A stretch of 64,000 nt of DNA from positions 62,001 through 126,000 of the forward strand of contig VZSF01009121.1 of assembly GCA_013398295.1 (NCBI GenBank), written 5' to 3'. Below, piece by piece: positions 47,801 to 59,950 of the stretch (the first letter of the stretch is position 1; the number at the start of each line of letters is the position of its first letter). The stretch comes from Chionis minor (Eukaryota > Chordata > Aves > Charadriiformes > Chionididae). Under the pieces are notes generated by a model. The model did not search any database and was not told the origin of the DNA. It saw nothing but the letters and a program-made list of their open reading frames with translations. The position numbers were made by a program, and so were the translations under genes.

Positions 47801-49807
47801 AAGCCTTTAACTAATAGTCATCCCTCTTTCTCCGGTGCTATAGTAACTCCCTACCTTCTTCTTTATTAACACTGAAATTAAAAGTATTTTTTTAAAACGT
47901 GGATGATCAAATTTAAGCAAACTGTCTGTTTATTTTGGCAGGAAAAGAAGTTACCTGATTTTAAGGATGCAGAAAACACAGTGCTTCTCACTTGAAAACT
48001 TGTTTGTCTGGACATGGAATTAGGCACATACAAATTTATAAATTTTGGGCTAGCTTACCGGTCCTGTTAAAAACAGCCATACATAGTAAATTGAATCTTT
48101 CATTAGCAGGATAGTCAAGGAAATCTCTTGCAATCTGACACTATTTGTAATATTATAATTGTTTCTAAGAACCAGTACAAATTAATACATACTGTGTGCC
48201 CCTGTGATATTGCAGCTGCACAAGTTAGTCATTCAGATATGCTAAAGGTGTAAATAGAGGGCATTAGGTAGGATTGGCACAGCTCATTTGTGCTATTGGA
48301 GACCCTAAAAACTAGTGAACACATGCTTATTTGCGCTAGCAGAGGTTTCCACTGGCTGGCATCTACCTGCATGTACACTTAGATTTCTGGCTTTTTGTTT
48401 GGGTTTTTTTTTTTTTTTAACTATTTCAAAGTGGCAAGCTGACAAGCTGTCTGCAAAGGAAGGAAAAGATTCCTTGCACTTTCTGGTTAATATTCCTCTA
48501 TATTATCAATATACCTCTATGCACGGTTTACAAAGATTTTGGTGGGAAAACAGAAGAAGATTTCTAAAGACCAGAACATTAGAATCGGGTAATTGTCTTC
48601 CCAGTAGAACAGTGTGGAAGAAAGTCTAACTTAATTACCCTGCGATTGAGTCAATTAGGTATATCTAAGGTACCAAACGGTGTAATTGTCTGAAACAGGA
48701 ATGGACTGGAACCAGCGCGCCAAGAGACCTTTATGGCTCGTACACCCATACTCCTATGAGTAGAGGTTAAACAACTCGGATTTTACCAGTCCTGAAAGCA
48801 ATGGTAAATCATCTGAAAAAAATGAAACCCCCGTCTAAGGCAGGAAAGATGTCTTTATGACTGAGGCTAGGGAAGTGAGATTCTGGATTTTGTTTCTCTC
48901 TGACCTTGGCAGTTCAGCATACTTTTTCTCAGCTTAAGTGCCGTATGCGTAAAATAAGTGATGATAGGAGTAGTACCTTATAACCTATGAGCCTGCAAGG
49001 ATAAATCCATCAGTGCTTCTCTGGCACTTCGATGCTTATGGTGATGAGAGCTATAAAAAGTGTACACACAAAGAAAATCATCCATTATCTACCCATGCAG
49101 AGTACAAACCCTAAAGTCCAGTTTTTTCAAAGGAGTTCATACTGAAGTGCCTGTTTCAAGACTCAATTGCCTATTTTGGTGATGGTCCATTAATCTTCGA
49201 AACGGGAGTTTGCAGATCTGGCTAATAATTTATGTCTTGTAAGAGCACAGGATAGCTCTGAGCCTGAAAGATTACACATTTTCTTACTACAAAAGTTAAT
49301 TTACGTTGGTCAGCTGTCTTTGCCTAAACATTGCAAACAGCAAAATGGACACTTTGGTTTCTGTCAGTCACACTGCCCTTTTTTAAAAAGGCCTTATTAA
49401 ACTTCACGTTAAGAAAATCTAACGAAAAAAAACTTAGCAGCCATTCCCTCAACATGCTGGGGTATATAATTAAAATACTAAGCTGGAGGTGTGAGCTGTA
49501 TTTCTAGCTGCAGTAGGAAGGGGAGGCAGTTTGCATCAATTCTGCCCTGGTGTTGTGTTCTACCTAGGCAATACTAAATACCTGAGTCAGATCTCATCCC
49601 ACTTGTCGCTTTTTCATTCAGCAAACTTTCTGTGCCAGGATGGGAACAGCTGCTTTGCTCTCTCCTCTTATCACCCACTCACCCAGGGATGCTATTGCTC
49701 CCCACAGACCACCTGCTCCTGTTCACATCAGCTCCTTCAATCTACCTAGTCTCTACGGATGAAGGTAGAAGTGATGGCTCCAGCCAATCTAAGAGCATGC
49801 CACCACC
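41871..49807. other. Upstream region, no gene recognised
   Basis: About 8 kb to the right of the promoter. The first 400 bp still has elevated CpG and a 150-codon plus-strand open frame starting in the island (41802-42254), without known similarity. The remainder is AT-rich, with poly-A and poly-T runs (47572-47583, 48403-48418) and no recognised exon, RNA gene or transposable element. Confidence 0.7.
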
Positions 49808-50232
49808 TAAACTGTGTCCACTTCTGGGCTCCCCTATTTAAGAAGGACAGGGAACAGCTGGAGAGGGTACAGAAAAGGGCTACAAAGATGATCAGGGGGC
49901 TGGAGCATCTTTCTTATGAGGAAAGGCTGAAGAACTTGGGTGTCTCTAGTCTGGAGAAGAGAAGGCTGAGGGGGGATCTCATGAATGCTTATAAATACTT
50001 CAAGGGAGGGTGCTGGGAGGAGGGGGCTGGTCTCTTTGTGGTGCCCAGTGATAGGACAAGAGGTAACGGGCACAAACTTGAACATAGGAAGTTCCATCTA
50101 AACATAAGGAGGAATTTCTTTACTTTGAGGGTGGCAGAGCACTGGAATAGGCTGCCCAGAGAGGTGGTGGAGTCTCCAACTCTGGAGACATTCCAAACCT
50201 GCCTGGATGCCATCCTGTGCAACCTGCTGTAG
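49759..50232 (+). pseudogene. C-terminal fragment of CR1 ORF2
   Basis: The frame is open to its natural stop over the C-terminal part of the CR1 ORF2 protein, downstream of the reverse-transcriptase catalytic region. It reads [60 protein letters not shown] and ends [16 protein letters not shown]. The first roughly 17 codons (49759-49807) are flanking DNA. The catalytic domains are absent, so the fragment is not functional. The lack of any frameshift or stop over more than 140 codons supports a recent insertion. Confidence 0.9.
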
Positions 50233-50310
50233 GTGGACCTGCTCTGGCAGGAGGGTTGGACTAGATGATCGCCAGGGGTCCCGTCCAACCCTCGTGATTC
50301 TGTGAGAGAT
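49808..50310 (+). mobile_element. CR1 LINE, well preserved 3' half-kilobase
   Basis: A 5'-truncated CR1 that begins near TGTCCACTTCTGGGCTCCCC. It passes through CTGGAGAGGGTACAGAAAAGG, GGCTGAGGGGGGATCTCATG, GCAGAGCACTGGAATAGGCT and GGTTGGACTAGATGATCGCC, and ends with GTGATTCTGTGAGAG. It is much less decayed than the other copies in the window, which suggests a younger insertion. Confidence 0.96.
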
Positions 50311-53300
50311 GCTGGACCTCCCTTCTGCTTTTTCCTGCCAGGCTGTGAGTTGAACCAGCTCCCCCGGCTGTACCCGAGCTGTTGCAGGGCAGGAGGTGGA
50401 AGTAAGCATCCCTGTGGAAACTCCTCCTTTCACAAGCAACAACGGGACTCCTGAAATAGCTCCAGGCTCGAAATTTGTCTTGGGAGCTACCCAGGAGTGC
50501 TGTGAATTGGAAAGAGCTGGGGATATGCAGACGGGCCCTCAGCTTATTCCCCGTGTGTTGTGTTTCAAAGCCGTAGGGTGCCAGGACGTGTGGGTGTGAG
50601 GTGGGTGTGCGGGTGGTGGTGCTGGGTACGCGTCTGTAGCGGGTTTGCAAAAGAGACACAGAGAAGTGCAAATTCTGTGGCAGCATCCCAAACAGGAAAA
50701 GTTTTTAAATATGTTCTCTGGGAAAGCAGGAAAATACTTTCTCCAGAAAATGGTTAATTGAATTTCTTACTAAGTGTCGTTGTGTCAAATTCAGAGTTTA
50801 AAACCAATCATTAATGTAAATAGAGATTTTAATCTGCTTTACGCTTAATCTCTGATTCAGTTTCAATTCCAGCTTCACCACAAGAATAACGCAATACAGT
50901 CCCAGTGCAAGGACATTGGGATTGCTCTAGACTGCAAAAAACACCATTTGTAAAATCACTCAGTAAAGTTGCCATCTAACTCTCTTTTGACGCAGAGAAA
51001 ATTTTGGCAGGCCAATGTATGCTTGATTAGTTATTCATTGGTAGGATGAACACTGTGTAGAGGCAAACCTTTATTACTATGCCGAAATCAGTTGGTTTAA
51101 AACCTGTTTTCAGCATTCCCTGCGGCAGCAGGGAACACAGCCGCCAAGCCATATGCAACATATGTTCAGCTGAGCCACTGGTGACACCCCCTGTCAGCAT
51201 CTGGTAATTTTCCTAGCAGGGACAAGATTTACATGAAAGCTTTAACTCTCAAAGTCCTGAAGACTCACAAACGCATTCCAGAACCTTTTTTTTAACCAAA
51301 GAGTCAGAGATGCATCTTTATAGCAAGCCAATTTCAGCTGACTGTGGTATCAGCTTTATACTTCACCATACCAGGCCAGGAGAAGATGCTTAATTTTTCA
51401 GAAATCTTGCTATTGTTCAGGTGATAAATAGCTCCTGTTCGGTGTTCAGCCCTCAGAGTAGCAGATAGTGCTGCCGCAGAAACACTGAAATAACAGCCAT
51501 CCTGCTCCGTGCACAATATTCTACCTCTTGATTTTCCAGCACTTAAGCCAAATACACCATACAAACAACTGGAAATGATTCAAAATTGACTATTACGTTT
51601 TTCATTGTTCTGAAGTCTGTGGAAAGGGGGATGGAGGGAGTTCAGGCGCTCCAGACAAACAAACCCTTTCCAAGGTTTGCAGTAAGACGTAGCAACTTCT
51701 ACTAAATGATTCAACATCCTAATGAAGCACATTCTTTTTTCTCACCAGTCTTGTTTCTCTCATTGCTTAGGGCACCAAAGCTACGACACTGTTACTAGTA
51801 GAAACCAACATGTAATTTTTAGCCAAATCTCATTTTACTGGAACCTCTAAGCTTTTGAGAGCTTATTATTCCAGGTTTAACCTGGTATTAAATAAGAGGA
51901 GAGTGAAATCCAGGCTTTACAGCAAGTATTAAACAGCTTTGCTAACACATAGTAATGAAAGGGAATTAGCATACAACCAAGCCCAGCCTCATTTCCCCCT
52001 AAACCAGGAGCTGTTTTCCCAGGGAGGATATAGAGTACTTGTGACTACTTTCTGCTGCAATATTCTTACATAGGATCATGTGGTGCCTTCATCCTACGCT
52101 GCAAGTTTTGGAAAATACTTCACTGGCATCAGCAGTCCACTTTTGTTCCCATAAACTTCTACCTATTTCCCCACTTTCTTTTAATGGGTAAACAGCTCTT
52201 AACTTCTTAGTGTTGCCGGCTTAGCTAATTGTTCTTAAAGTTACACAGAAACCTCTCTAATTTACTAAAGACTCCTAAAAGCTTAATTTTGTTTGGGTTT
52301 TTTGCTTATTCCCCAGAAAAGCACAGCAGCCAACTTGACGGCCATTACTCTGAGAAAACTAGCAGTCAGCAAGTTGCTTAATCCTCCATTTATTTACATA
52401 CTGATTTCGTAGCCCGATTTCAGTTAGAATACATGGCCAGAGCTGTGATCTTGCAAACATTTTATGTATGTGATTCTCTACTATGGCACGCTTAAAGTCA
52501 CACCAATCTCAAGAGATAACCCACACATAAACGTGTGCGCAACTGCCAGTTAACTTGTGGGAGTGAGGGCAAAGGCCAACAGTGTGATTGCTTATTTTGA
52601 AAAGATATGGTTATTAACGCACAGGTGTATTTATATTAAAGTGAGATTCCTCCAACGGTCCCTAGAACAGAGCTGTGCCTTGCTCTCTGGCCAACCTTAA
52701 GTATAAGTCTGAAAGCAAAATTCAGGTTCCGTTTTTAGTTCCTAATTACCACCATTTGCAGGTCATACCAGGACCAAAATCAAAGAGCATCTCCTTGCTT
52801 GCCTGGCATGGCAGGGTGTTGAACAGGGAAGGCAGGGGCTGCCTTTTTGGAAGTAATTTTCCTTGCTTGCAGGTGGAATTAAACCCCAGTTACTTAAAGA
52901 TTTCAGGTCCTGTCTTTTTCCTTGCAAACAATGGAAGGTTATGGTCTTCATCTGCATATAAAGCAGCAAGAATAACTTTTTAGAGACAGTATGTTACAGC
53001 ACTTTTTCTGCGCCAGGTACATCTGAATTAAGCACACAGACCAATGCCACACTCTTCTCACAAAACAAGTTTCAGAGAAAGTAATAATTGGTACTGTAGT
53101 TTGCACCGGCTACACCACCTCTTGGTCTCACTGAGATACAGTTGGGCATTAAATATTTCTCCCGGCTTCCCAAAATGTCAGCAACAGATCAGGTAAGTAC
53201 CCTTGGGTAAAGCCTACACCTTTCAAAGTGCCCGACTCACAGCGGAGGGCAGCGCTCCAGCCCAGCGCTGTCCGTGCCAACGCATCAGTGCCGGCAGCAC

Positions 53301-56300
53301 CAGTGGCTGGGGTCCATGGCTGGGTGGGCTTCTGTCCACGGGGGTTCCAGAAAGCTGGGCTAAGGCCAGGGAATCCCCCCGGGATCCCCTTGCAGTGGCA
53401 GTGCAGGCAGTGTCGCCAGTGCACAGTGCGCGAGCGCAGGGATGCGTAATGCCCAGACGGCTTTGCTGGGTGAACCGCACAGGTTATCGGCAACTCTAAA
53501 AATCACATACACTTTCACAGGGGTGCAAAACACACTGCAGCCAACACACAAAAGATTAAATTTGAGTCTTGGCCCTGGTTTTGCACTTAACTGGAACAAC
53601 TAATAAAACCATAATTGTAAAATGTAATTAATTACCACTGTACATACCTAAATGTTTCTGTCTTCCAGCAGCCATTAACTACGAGATCTGTTGTTCTGGA
53701 TTAGATTTAATCTAAACGTATGAAAATCCATTGCACAAAATGTCGCCCAGTTACAGTCCGAACCTTGTTCCAGAAAACCCGTTTGGTTTTTGAAAGAGGC
53801 TGTTGTTGCCTGGATTCAGGGCTCGGTCCTGCGAGGTGCTGGGCTCCCTGTAAGCCCTTAAACACCGCTGGGAGCAAAAGGGACTTGGCATGATGCAGAA
53901 GTAGCCAGTACCTTGCGGGACTTAGTCTTAAGTTAATATATAACAAACGGCTGCGCAGTGGTGTGTGAAATCAGCAAGTTAAACATACACTTAAAATAAC
54001 CATAACAAGAAAGAAGCAAGCATATTTACAGGGGCATTTCACTAAAATCTTCATGCTGAATAGTCTCCTCCGCAGCATTCCTACATATTTACCATATGAA
54101 AGCATAAGGTTTGGGGAGTGTTCTGGTGAAAGTAAAATTAAGCAGTCAAGGAAGAAATAACCTGAAGTTGCAGCCAAAGACTGCTAGTTAAGTATTGTGT
54201 AAACTGTGAGTTGGTTATTATCAGCTGGGGTCTACCCTGAGCAAGCTGCACCTGACAGCACGGACAAAATGGATGACCCAGAATGGCACAAGCTAAATGC
54301 ACATACGCAGAAGTGAAAATAACAACCAACCTCACCATTCTACCGCCTAGCTCTACTATTTGCAGGTGTCAGCAGCAGAACAAAACGCCAAAATCATACC
54401 TGGTCCTACCTGGTCATTTACTGTAACAAATGAAAGAGGCAGAAATCAAAGGTATAATTATGTCTTTGAGAGCTGCAAAGCCCCACAGGAAAGTACCTGG
54501 GTGTGCAGAAGGCACTACAGGTGCGGAGCCGAGGTCTTCCAGGCGGCAGAACAATACAGTGTGGAAAACCAGATACACACCTGCTGGAAAGATGGGACCC
54601 GCGCTTCCCTGCTTTTGCTGCCCGATGTACAGAGGGAGAAACTACTCTCTCTTAGAGACCCACATTATTCCTGAGAGCCTGGCATCACATTCAAAAATGT
54701 AGAATTCCCCTGGCTTTGTGCTCTCCTGTCAGAAGGACCTGTACAGCTCCGTCCTATATATCCCTTCCTATACGCAGGACAAAATAATATGTCACAGAAG
54801 ATCTGCTAAACTGTGATGTGATCTTCTCTTTTCCTCCGCAGAAGAAATAGCAACTTCCAACTGCATTTTCTTCTGAATTAGAGTAGCAGGATGTGGACAA
54901 TAATCCTGAATGGAAGAGAATATTAATTCAAAGAGAAATTAATTTCTGTCTTAGGTTTCTTGGAGTTATTCTGTGAATAATGACACGGAGAAATTTAAAT
55001 GCCAATATTACATTAATTTCTTAAAAGTAGAAGTGCCAACAGATTTACTTAATAATAGATTTACATATCCAAGATAATTTTCAAAACCTAATTTATAATT
55101 TATGATGAAGTATGAGGTTTCATATATGTCTCATGAAACAATTTGCAAATCAGATATTATTAAATTCCCAACTACTAGTTACATTCATTTTAGCTGAAAG
55201 CTCTGCTGGAATCTCAGTGCCAAGAAAATTAACTGTATGAGAGTATAAAGACAGAACTACAACTCCCCAATGTTTGATTTATGCTGGAAGCCTTCAGTGA
55301 AAAGGAGAAACCAAGCTCCTTGCTGCCGTACGTGCAGGGCTGGGCTTTTACCATTTTTAGCCTTCCAAGTCAGATACAAGGTCCACTAAAGTTAACGGGA
55401 CTTTGCTTCTGTCAGGCTTTAAGTAAAGATTATCATAAAGACTAAGTCCAAATAATTTTCTTAGTCTGAAATCACTCGCCACGGTGCTCATCTCTGATGT
55501 TGTAATATAAACTTTGATTTTGATCATGGTCCTGGGTTGGGGATGAAGTGAAGAATATACCACATTTCACTTTATGGTTTGAAATTTAAGGGGAAGAAAC
55601 TAAAATGCAGATAATACTACGTGGCAGAAGTCCATCTCCCGGCACTTCACCAGTGCAAAGAGAAGGACTGGGATTCAAATCACACAGGAAAAATAAAAAT
55701 CATGAACAACAGATACACAAATGTGATAAATGTCTTTTTTTTTTTTTTTGCGGTTTCTGGTATTCCTGCCCATGAAACTTTGCTTATGCTTATGATATCA
55801 TATGCTGGTATAGGAGATAGATGGAAATTTAGAGAACTAGCAAGACTAGCAGCAAAGTCCAGTCCAGTTTTGGCAACTCAGTAACTGAAATATCTTGATG
55901 AGGTTCCTGCTTAGGAACAATAGATCATATTTATACCTCAATTGTACCTGCAATCTCAGAACCTCTAAGTACTTTACAAACCTGAGTAAGTTAAATCTTG
56001 TGTGTGTATGATGCAATTGCTATGTCTCTTATAACATTTTCAATGGGTTTTTTTCAGAATTTTTTTTCATTTTTTTTTAATTTTAAACATTTCAGATTTT
56101 GATCTGATGATTTCAGATGCTGACATCCAAAATGTGAAGTAGTCAAAATACAAAAGCAGTATTAAGGTTTTGGTGAAGAATATTATGGAGAATAATCTCC
56201 AGAACAATGATCAATCAACAGCGCAAACCTGTATAAAAATTTTATTTAATGTAAATCTCAAGAGATGATTAGGACAGAAGCAACCGAAACGGCTAGAGGA

Positions 56301-56721
56301 ACCTGCAGAAGGCAGACCAGTCAGAATAACCTGGTTCAAAATTACCAGGAAATGAGAACTGGCCAGGCTTAATGACCTCATTTGTAGAAGTGCAATACTG
56401 CACTGTACTACGTCTATTCTGATTGCACCCAGGTTTGTGCTAGAAACTATGAAAGCATATTTTTCCAAAAGTCAGTGGAACTTAGGGGTATATGTTACCT
56501 ACTCAGGTCAAAGCAAAAATAGAGCAAACACATCTCAGTGGAAAATAAATTCCTTGTCCCAAAACAATTATTTCTGTCTGAAACTGTGACAAAGAAGTTT
56601 CAAAAATCATGACCGAGAGAAATATAAATATCTGGTTTACAGAGATCTAAGTACAGAAACTGAACCAGTGTCCAATTGGGTGGGGTCTGGAAGGGTTATG
56701 TATCAGATGGAAGCTGCTGTT
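50311..56721. other. Intergenic stretch, no gene recognised
   Basis: About 6.4 kb. A GC-richer patch at about 53.2-53.5 kb gives overlapping open frames on both strands with no recognised similarity, and a T15-like run is at 55736-55750. No RNA gene or transposable element was recognised. Confidence 0.7.
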
Positions 56722-56816
56722 CACAGTGTCACAGAAGGGTTGTGGTTGGAAGGTGCCTCTGCAGAACATCTAGTCCCACTCCCCTGCTCAAAGCAGGGTC
56801 AGCTAAAGCAGGTTGC

Positions 56817-57147
56817 TGTCCTGGTTCTGGCGGGGATACGGTTAATTTCTGGCACGGCACAGGTATTCCATTCCCAGTCTATAGAGGGAGCAGGCAGGAA
56901 GTCTCCCCTTGGACGCAGGCTAGGGCTTCCCGGGTCCAGTGGGTGAGCGGTGGTTCAGTAACCCTGTTTGTACATTCCTCTATCAGTGTTACTGCTGTTG
57001 TTTCCCTCTTTTCTTTGCTGCTCTGTTAAACTGCCTTTATCTCAACCCACAAGTTTTGCCTTTTTCTTCTGATTTTCCCGCATCACTGCGGGGGTTAAGT
57101 GAGTGTCTGCGTGGTTCTTTGTTGCCAGCTGAGGCCAAATCACAACA
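56817..57147 (+). mobile_element. Solo LTR of an avian endogenous retrovirus, 331 bp
   Basis: The insert begins TGTCCTGGTTCTGGCGGGGA and ends AATCACAACA, so it has the TG...CA ends of an LTR. It is flanked by a 5-bp target-site duplication, GTTGC, at 56812-56816 and 57148-57152. The TATCTCAACCCACAAGTTTT motif before its 3' end matches a common bird LTR family. No internal viral coding sequence is present. It is a recombination remnant. Confidence 0.9.
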
Positions 57148-57480
57148 GTTGCTCAGAGTCTTGTCCTGTCAGGTTTTAAAGCAAGTTTTTTTGAGTCTCC
57201 AAGTATGGAGACTCAACACCCTCTCTGGGCAGCCTGTTCCAGTGTTTGACCGCTGTCACCATAAAAACCATTTCTTTTTCTGCTTAAATGAAATTTCCTG
57301 TATTTCAATTTATGCCCATTTCCTCTTGTTTTTTTACTGGATACCACTGAGAACAGTCTGGCTCCATCCTCTTTATCCTCTTTACCCCTTCGCTCCCATC
57401 AGTTATTTATACACATTAATAAGATCCCTCTGAGCATTCTGCTCTCCAGGATGAACAGTCCCAGCTCTCTCAGCCTCTTG

Positions 57481-57663
57481 TCAAATGTCAGATGCTCTAG
57501 TCTGTGTCTCAGCCACCCCTCCCAGTTTTGTGTCCTCTGCAAACTTGCTGAGGGTGCACTCTGTCCCATCATGCAGGTCATTAAACAGTACTGGCCCCAG
57601 TACTGGGGTCTGAGGTACACCACTAGTGACTGGCTTCCAGATGGACTTCATGCCATTGATCAC
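57481..57663 (-). pseudogene. CR1 reverse-transcriptase fragment
   Basis: The minus-strand frame reads [20 protein letters not shown] and then [20 protein letters not shown], which is the CR1 reverse-transcriptase catalytic neighbourhood. The catalytic aspartate pair expected as FADD reads FAED. Residues are also missing between VLFN and DL relative to the family, so the enzyme is dead. The frame is broken on both sides. Confidence 0.88.
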
Positions 57664-58289
57664 AAGTCTTAGAACCCAGCAGATCAGCCAGCTTTAAATC
57701 CACCTGACTATCCACTCATCTAGTCTATACTTGATCATAAGCATGTTTGTCTATATGCATGTTATCAGAGACAGTCTCAAAAGTCTTGCTAAAATCCACT
57801 CTTGCCCACTGAGCTGGTCATTTTATTGTAGAAGGCTGTCAAGTCAGTATGTCATGACTTCCCCTTCATAAATCCATGTTGAATTCCCCCACTCACTTTC
57901 TTGTCCTTCGTATGTCTGGAAATGGCTTCCAGGAAGATTTGATCCACTTCCTTCTTGGGGGCTGAGTTGAGGCTGATTAGCCTGTACTTCCCCACATCCT
58001 CCTTGTTGCCCTTCTTGAAGGCAGGAGTGACATTTACTTTCTTCCAGTCCTCAGAAACCTCCGCCAGTCACCAGAACCTTTCAAAGATCGTCATGACCAG
58101 CCTTGCAATGACATCAGCCAGCTCCCTCAGCCCTCATAGGTGCATCTCATCAAGTCCCATGGACTTGTGCATTCAGCTTTACTTACAAATGTTCCCTGAA
58201 CTGATCTTTACTGAGGGTACATCTTTCATTCTCCATGTGTTCCCACTCAGGCCCTGGGGTTGCTGAAGGCTGGTATTACCAGTAAAGGC

Positions 58290-58550
58290 CTAGATGAAGA
58301 AAGCATGGAGCACCTCAGCCTTCTCCATGTCTTTTGTCTCCAGGTCCCCTGCCACATTCAGCAGTAGGCCTACGTTTTCTCTAGTCTTCCTTTTGCTGCT
58401 GATACACTTGTTGAAGCCTTCATATCCTTTGTTGTCCTTTATGTCCCTCACCAGATTCAGTTCCCAGTAGGCTTTGCCTTTCCTAACCCCATCCCCGGTT
58501 GGACAGTGTCCCTGCATTCCTCCCAGGTCACCTGCCCCTTCTACCTCTTG
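58290..58550 (-). pseudogene. CR1 reverse-transcriptase upstream fragment
   Basis: The minus-strand frame reads LNLVRDIKDNKGYEGFNKCI, SSKRKTRENVGLLLN and DLETKDMEKAEVLHAFFI, the conserved CR1 segment before the polymerase fingers. On its upstream side it is cut by the LTR insert starting at 58551. It continues the same element as the fragment at 57481-57663. Confidence 0.88.
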
Positions 58551-59450
58551 GTGGTGGGTTGACCGTGGCTGGCTGCCAGATGCCCACCCAGCCATTCTCT
58601 CACCTCTGTAACAGGAGAGGGGGAGAAAATAAGATGGAAAAGCTTGTAGGTCAAGGTAAAGACAGGGCAGTCACTTATCAATTACTGTCATGGGCAACAC
58701 AGACTCCACTTGGGGAAAATTAATTCAATTTATTACAGTTAGAATAGGTTTGGACAGTGAGAAACAAAGACAAATTAAAACAAAACCTTCCTCCCATCCC
58801 TCCCTTTTTTCCAGGCTGAGCTTCATTCCTTCATTCCCCACTCTTCTACCTCACCTTGCACAAGTGACACAGGTGAATGAGGGATTATGGTCAGTTTTGG
58901 TCAGTCCATTGCAATTCATCTCTGCCACTCCTTCCTCCTCACACTTTTCCTTTGCTCCAGCGTGGGCCCTCTCCGTGGGCTGCAGTCCTTCAAGAACTCT
59001 TCCAGCATGGGTCCTCCCCATAGGCTTCAGTTCTTCAGGATAAACCTGCTCCAGCATGGTTCCTTCATGGGCCACAGTCCCTGTTAGAACTTGCTCCTGC
59101 GTGGACTCTCAAAGGGCCACAGTTCTTTCAGGAAATACCCACTTTCTCCACTGTGGTCTCTCCATGGGCTGCAGGGGGATATCTGCTCTGGCACCTGGAG
59201 CACCACCTCACCTTCCTTCTCTGACCTTGATGTTCACAGGGCTGTTTCTCACAGATTTTCCTCACTCTGTTTGCAGAGTTTTGCCCCTTTCTTAAATACA
59301 TTTTCCCAGGTGCACCACCAGCTTCCTTGATGGGCTCAGCTGTGTCCTGCAGTGGGTCCGTTGCGGAGCCAGCTGGGACCAGCTGTGTCTGGCGTGGGGC
59401 AGCCCCAGCCTCTCCTCACAGAGGCCACCCTGCCATGTCAACACAACACA
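58551..59450 (-). mobile_element. Solo LTR of a second endogenous retrovirus family, about 900 bp
   Basis: Read on the minus strand the insert starts TGTGTTGTGTTGACATGGCA and ends near GGTCAACCCACCAC. The 6-bp sequence CTCTTG flanks it on both sides (58545-58550 and 59451-59456) and is read as the target-site duplication. Its length and sequence differ from the LTR at 56817-57147, so it is a separate family. It resembles bird LTRs with clustered GCAGTCC/CTCCAGCRTGG-type repeats on the plus strand at 58.95-59.2 kb. No viral genes are present. Confidence 0.85.
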
Positions 59451-59950
59451 CTCTTGCATGCTTCCATTTGAGTTCTGTCAGGAGTTCATCCATGCAGGCC
59501 TCCTGCCATCTTTGCTTGATCTCCTGCTTGTTGGACTGCGCCATTCTTGAGCTTGGAGGAGGTGGTGATCCTTGAAAGTCAACCATCTCTCTTCTCACCA
59601 GGATGTTCCCCCATGGGATGCTTCCAAGTAGATTCCTGAAGAGGCCAAAATCTGCTTTCTTGAAGCCTGGGGCTGCTATTTGTCCTGTTTCCTCCTCTCA
59701 GGATCTGGTACTCCATCACTATTGGTCACTGTAGCCAAAGCTGCTCCCAGCCGTCACATCCTCAACCAGACCTTTCTTGTTTGTAAGCGCAAGGAGGTCC
59801 AGCAGAGTGCCTTTCCTCAGTGTCTTCTCAGTCACCAGTGTTAGGTAGTTATCCTCAATGCACTCCAGAAGCCTCCTGGATTGCTTGTGCCCTGCTGTGT
59901 TGCCCTCTGGCAGATATAGGAATGTATGAAGTTCCCCGTGATGACCAGGT

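Larger units (their letters stand above)
56722..59950 (-). mobile_element. Long CR1 LINE interrupted by two solo LTRs
   Basis: Three CR1 segments in the same minus orientation line up in consensus order once two inserts are removed. They are 56722-56816 (3' tail, rc of a CACAGAAGGGTTGTGGTTGG start), 57148-58550 (ORF2 C-terminus and reverse-transcriptase part) and 59451-59950 (upstream part of ORF2, between endonuclease and reverse transcriptase). The CR1 totals about 2 kb and is truncated at its 5' end like most CR1 copies. The reading frame is broken in many places. Confidence 0.9.

Noticed and set aside
56668..57433. Plus-strand open frames across the first LTR
   Set aside because: They are translations of the LTR and of the antisense strand of CR1, not genes.
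58690..59575. Overlapping open frames in the 900-bp LTR as an ORFan gene
   Set aside because: The sequence is an LTR with flanking target duplication; the frames are not retroviral genes.
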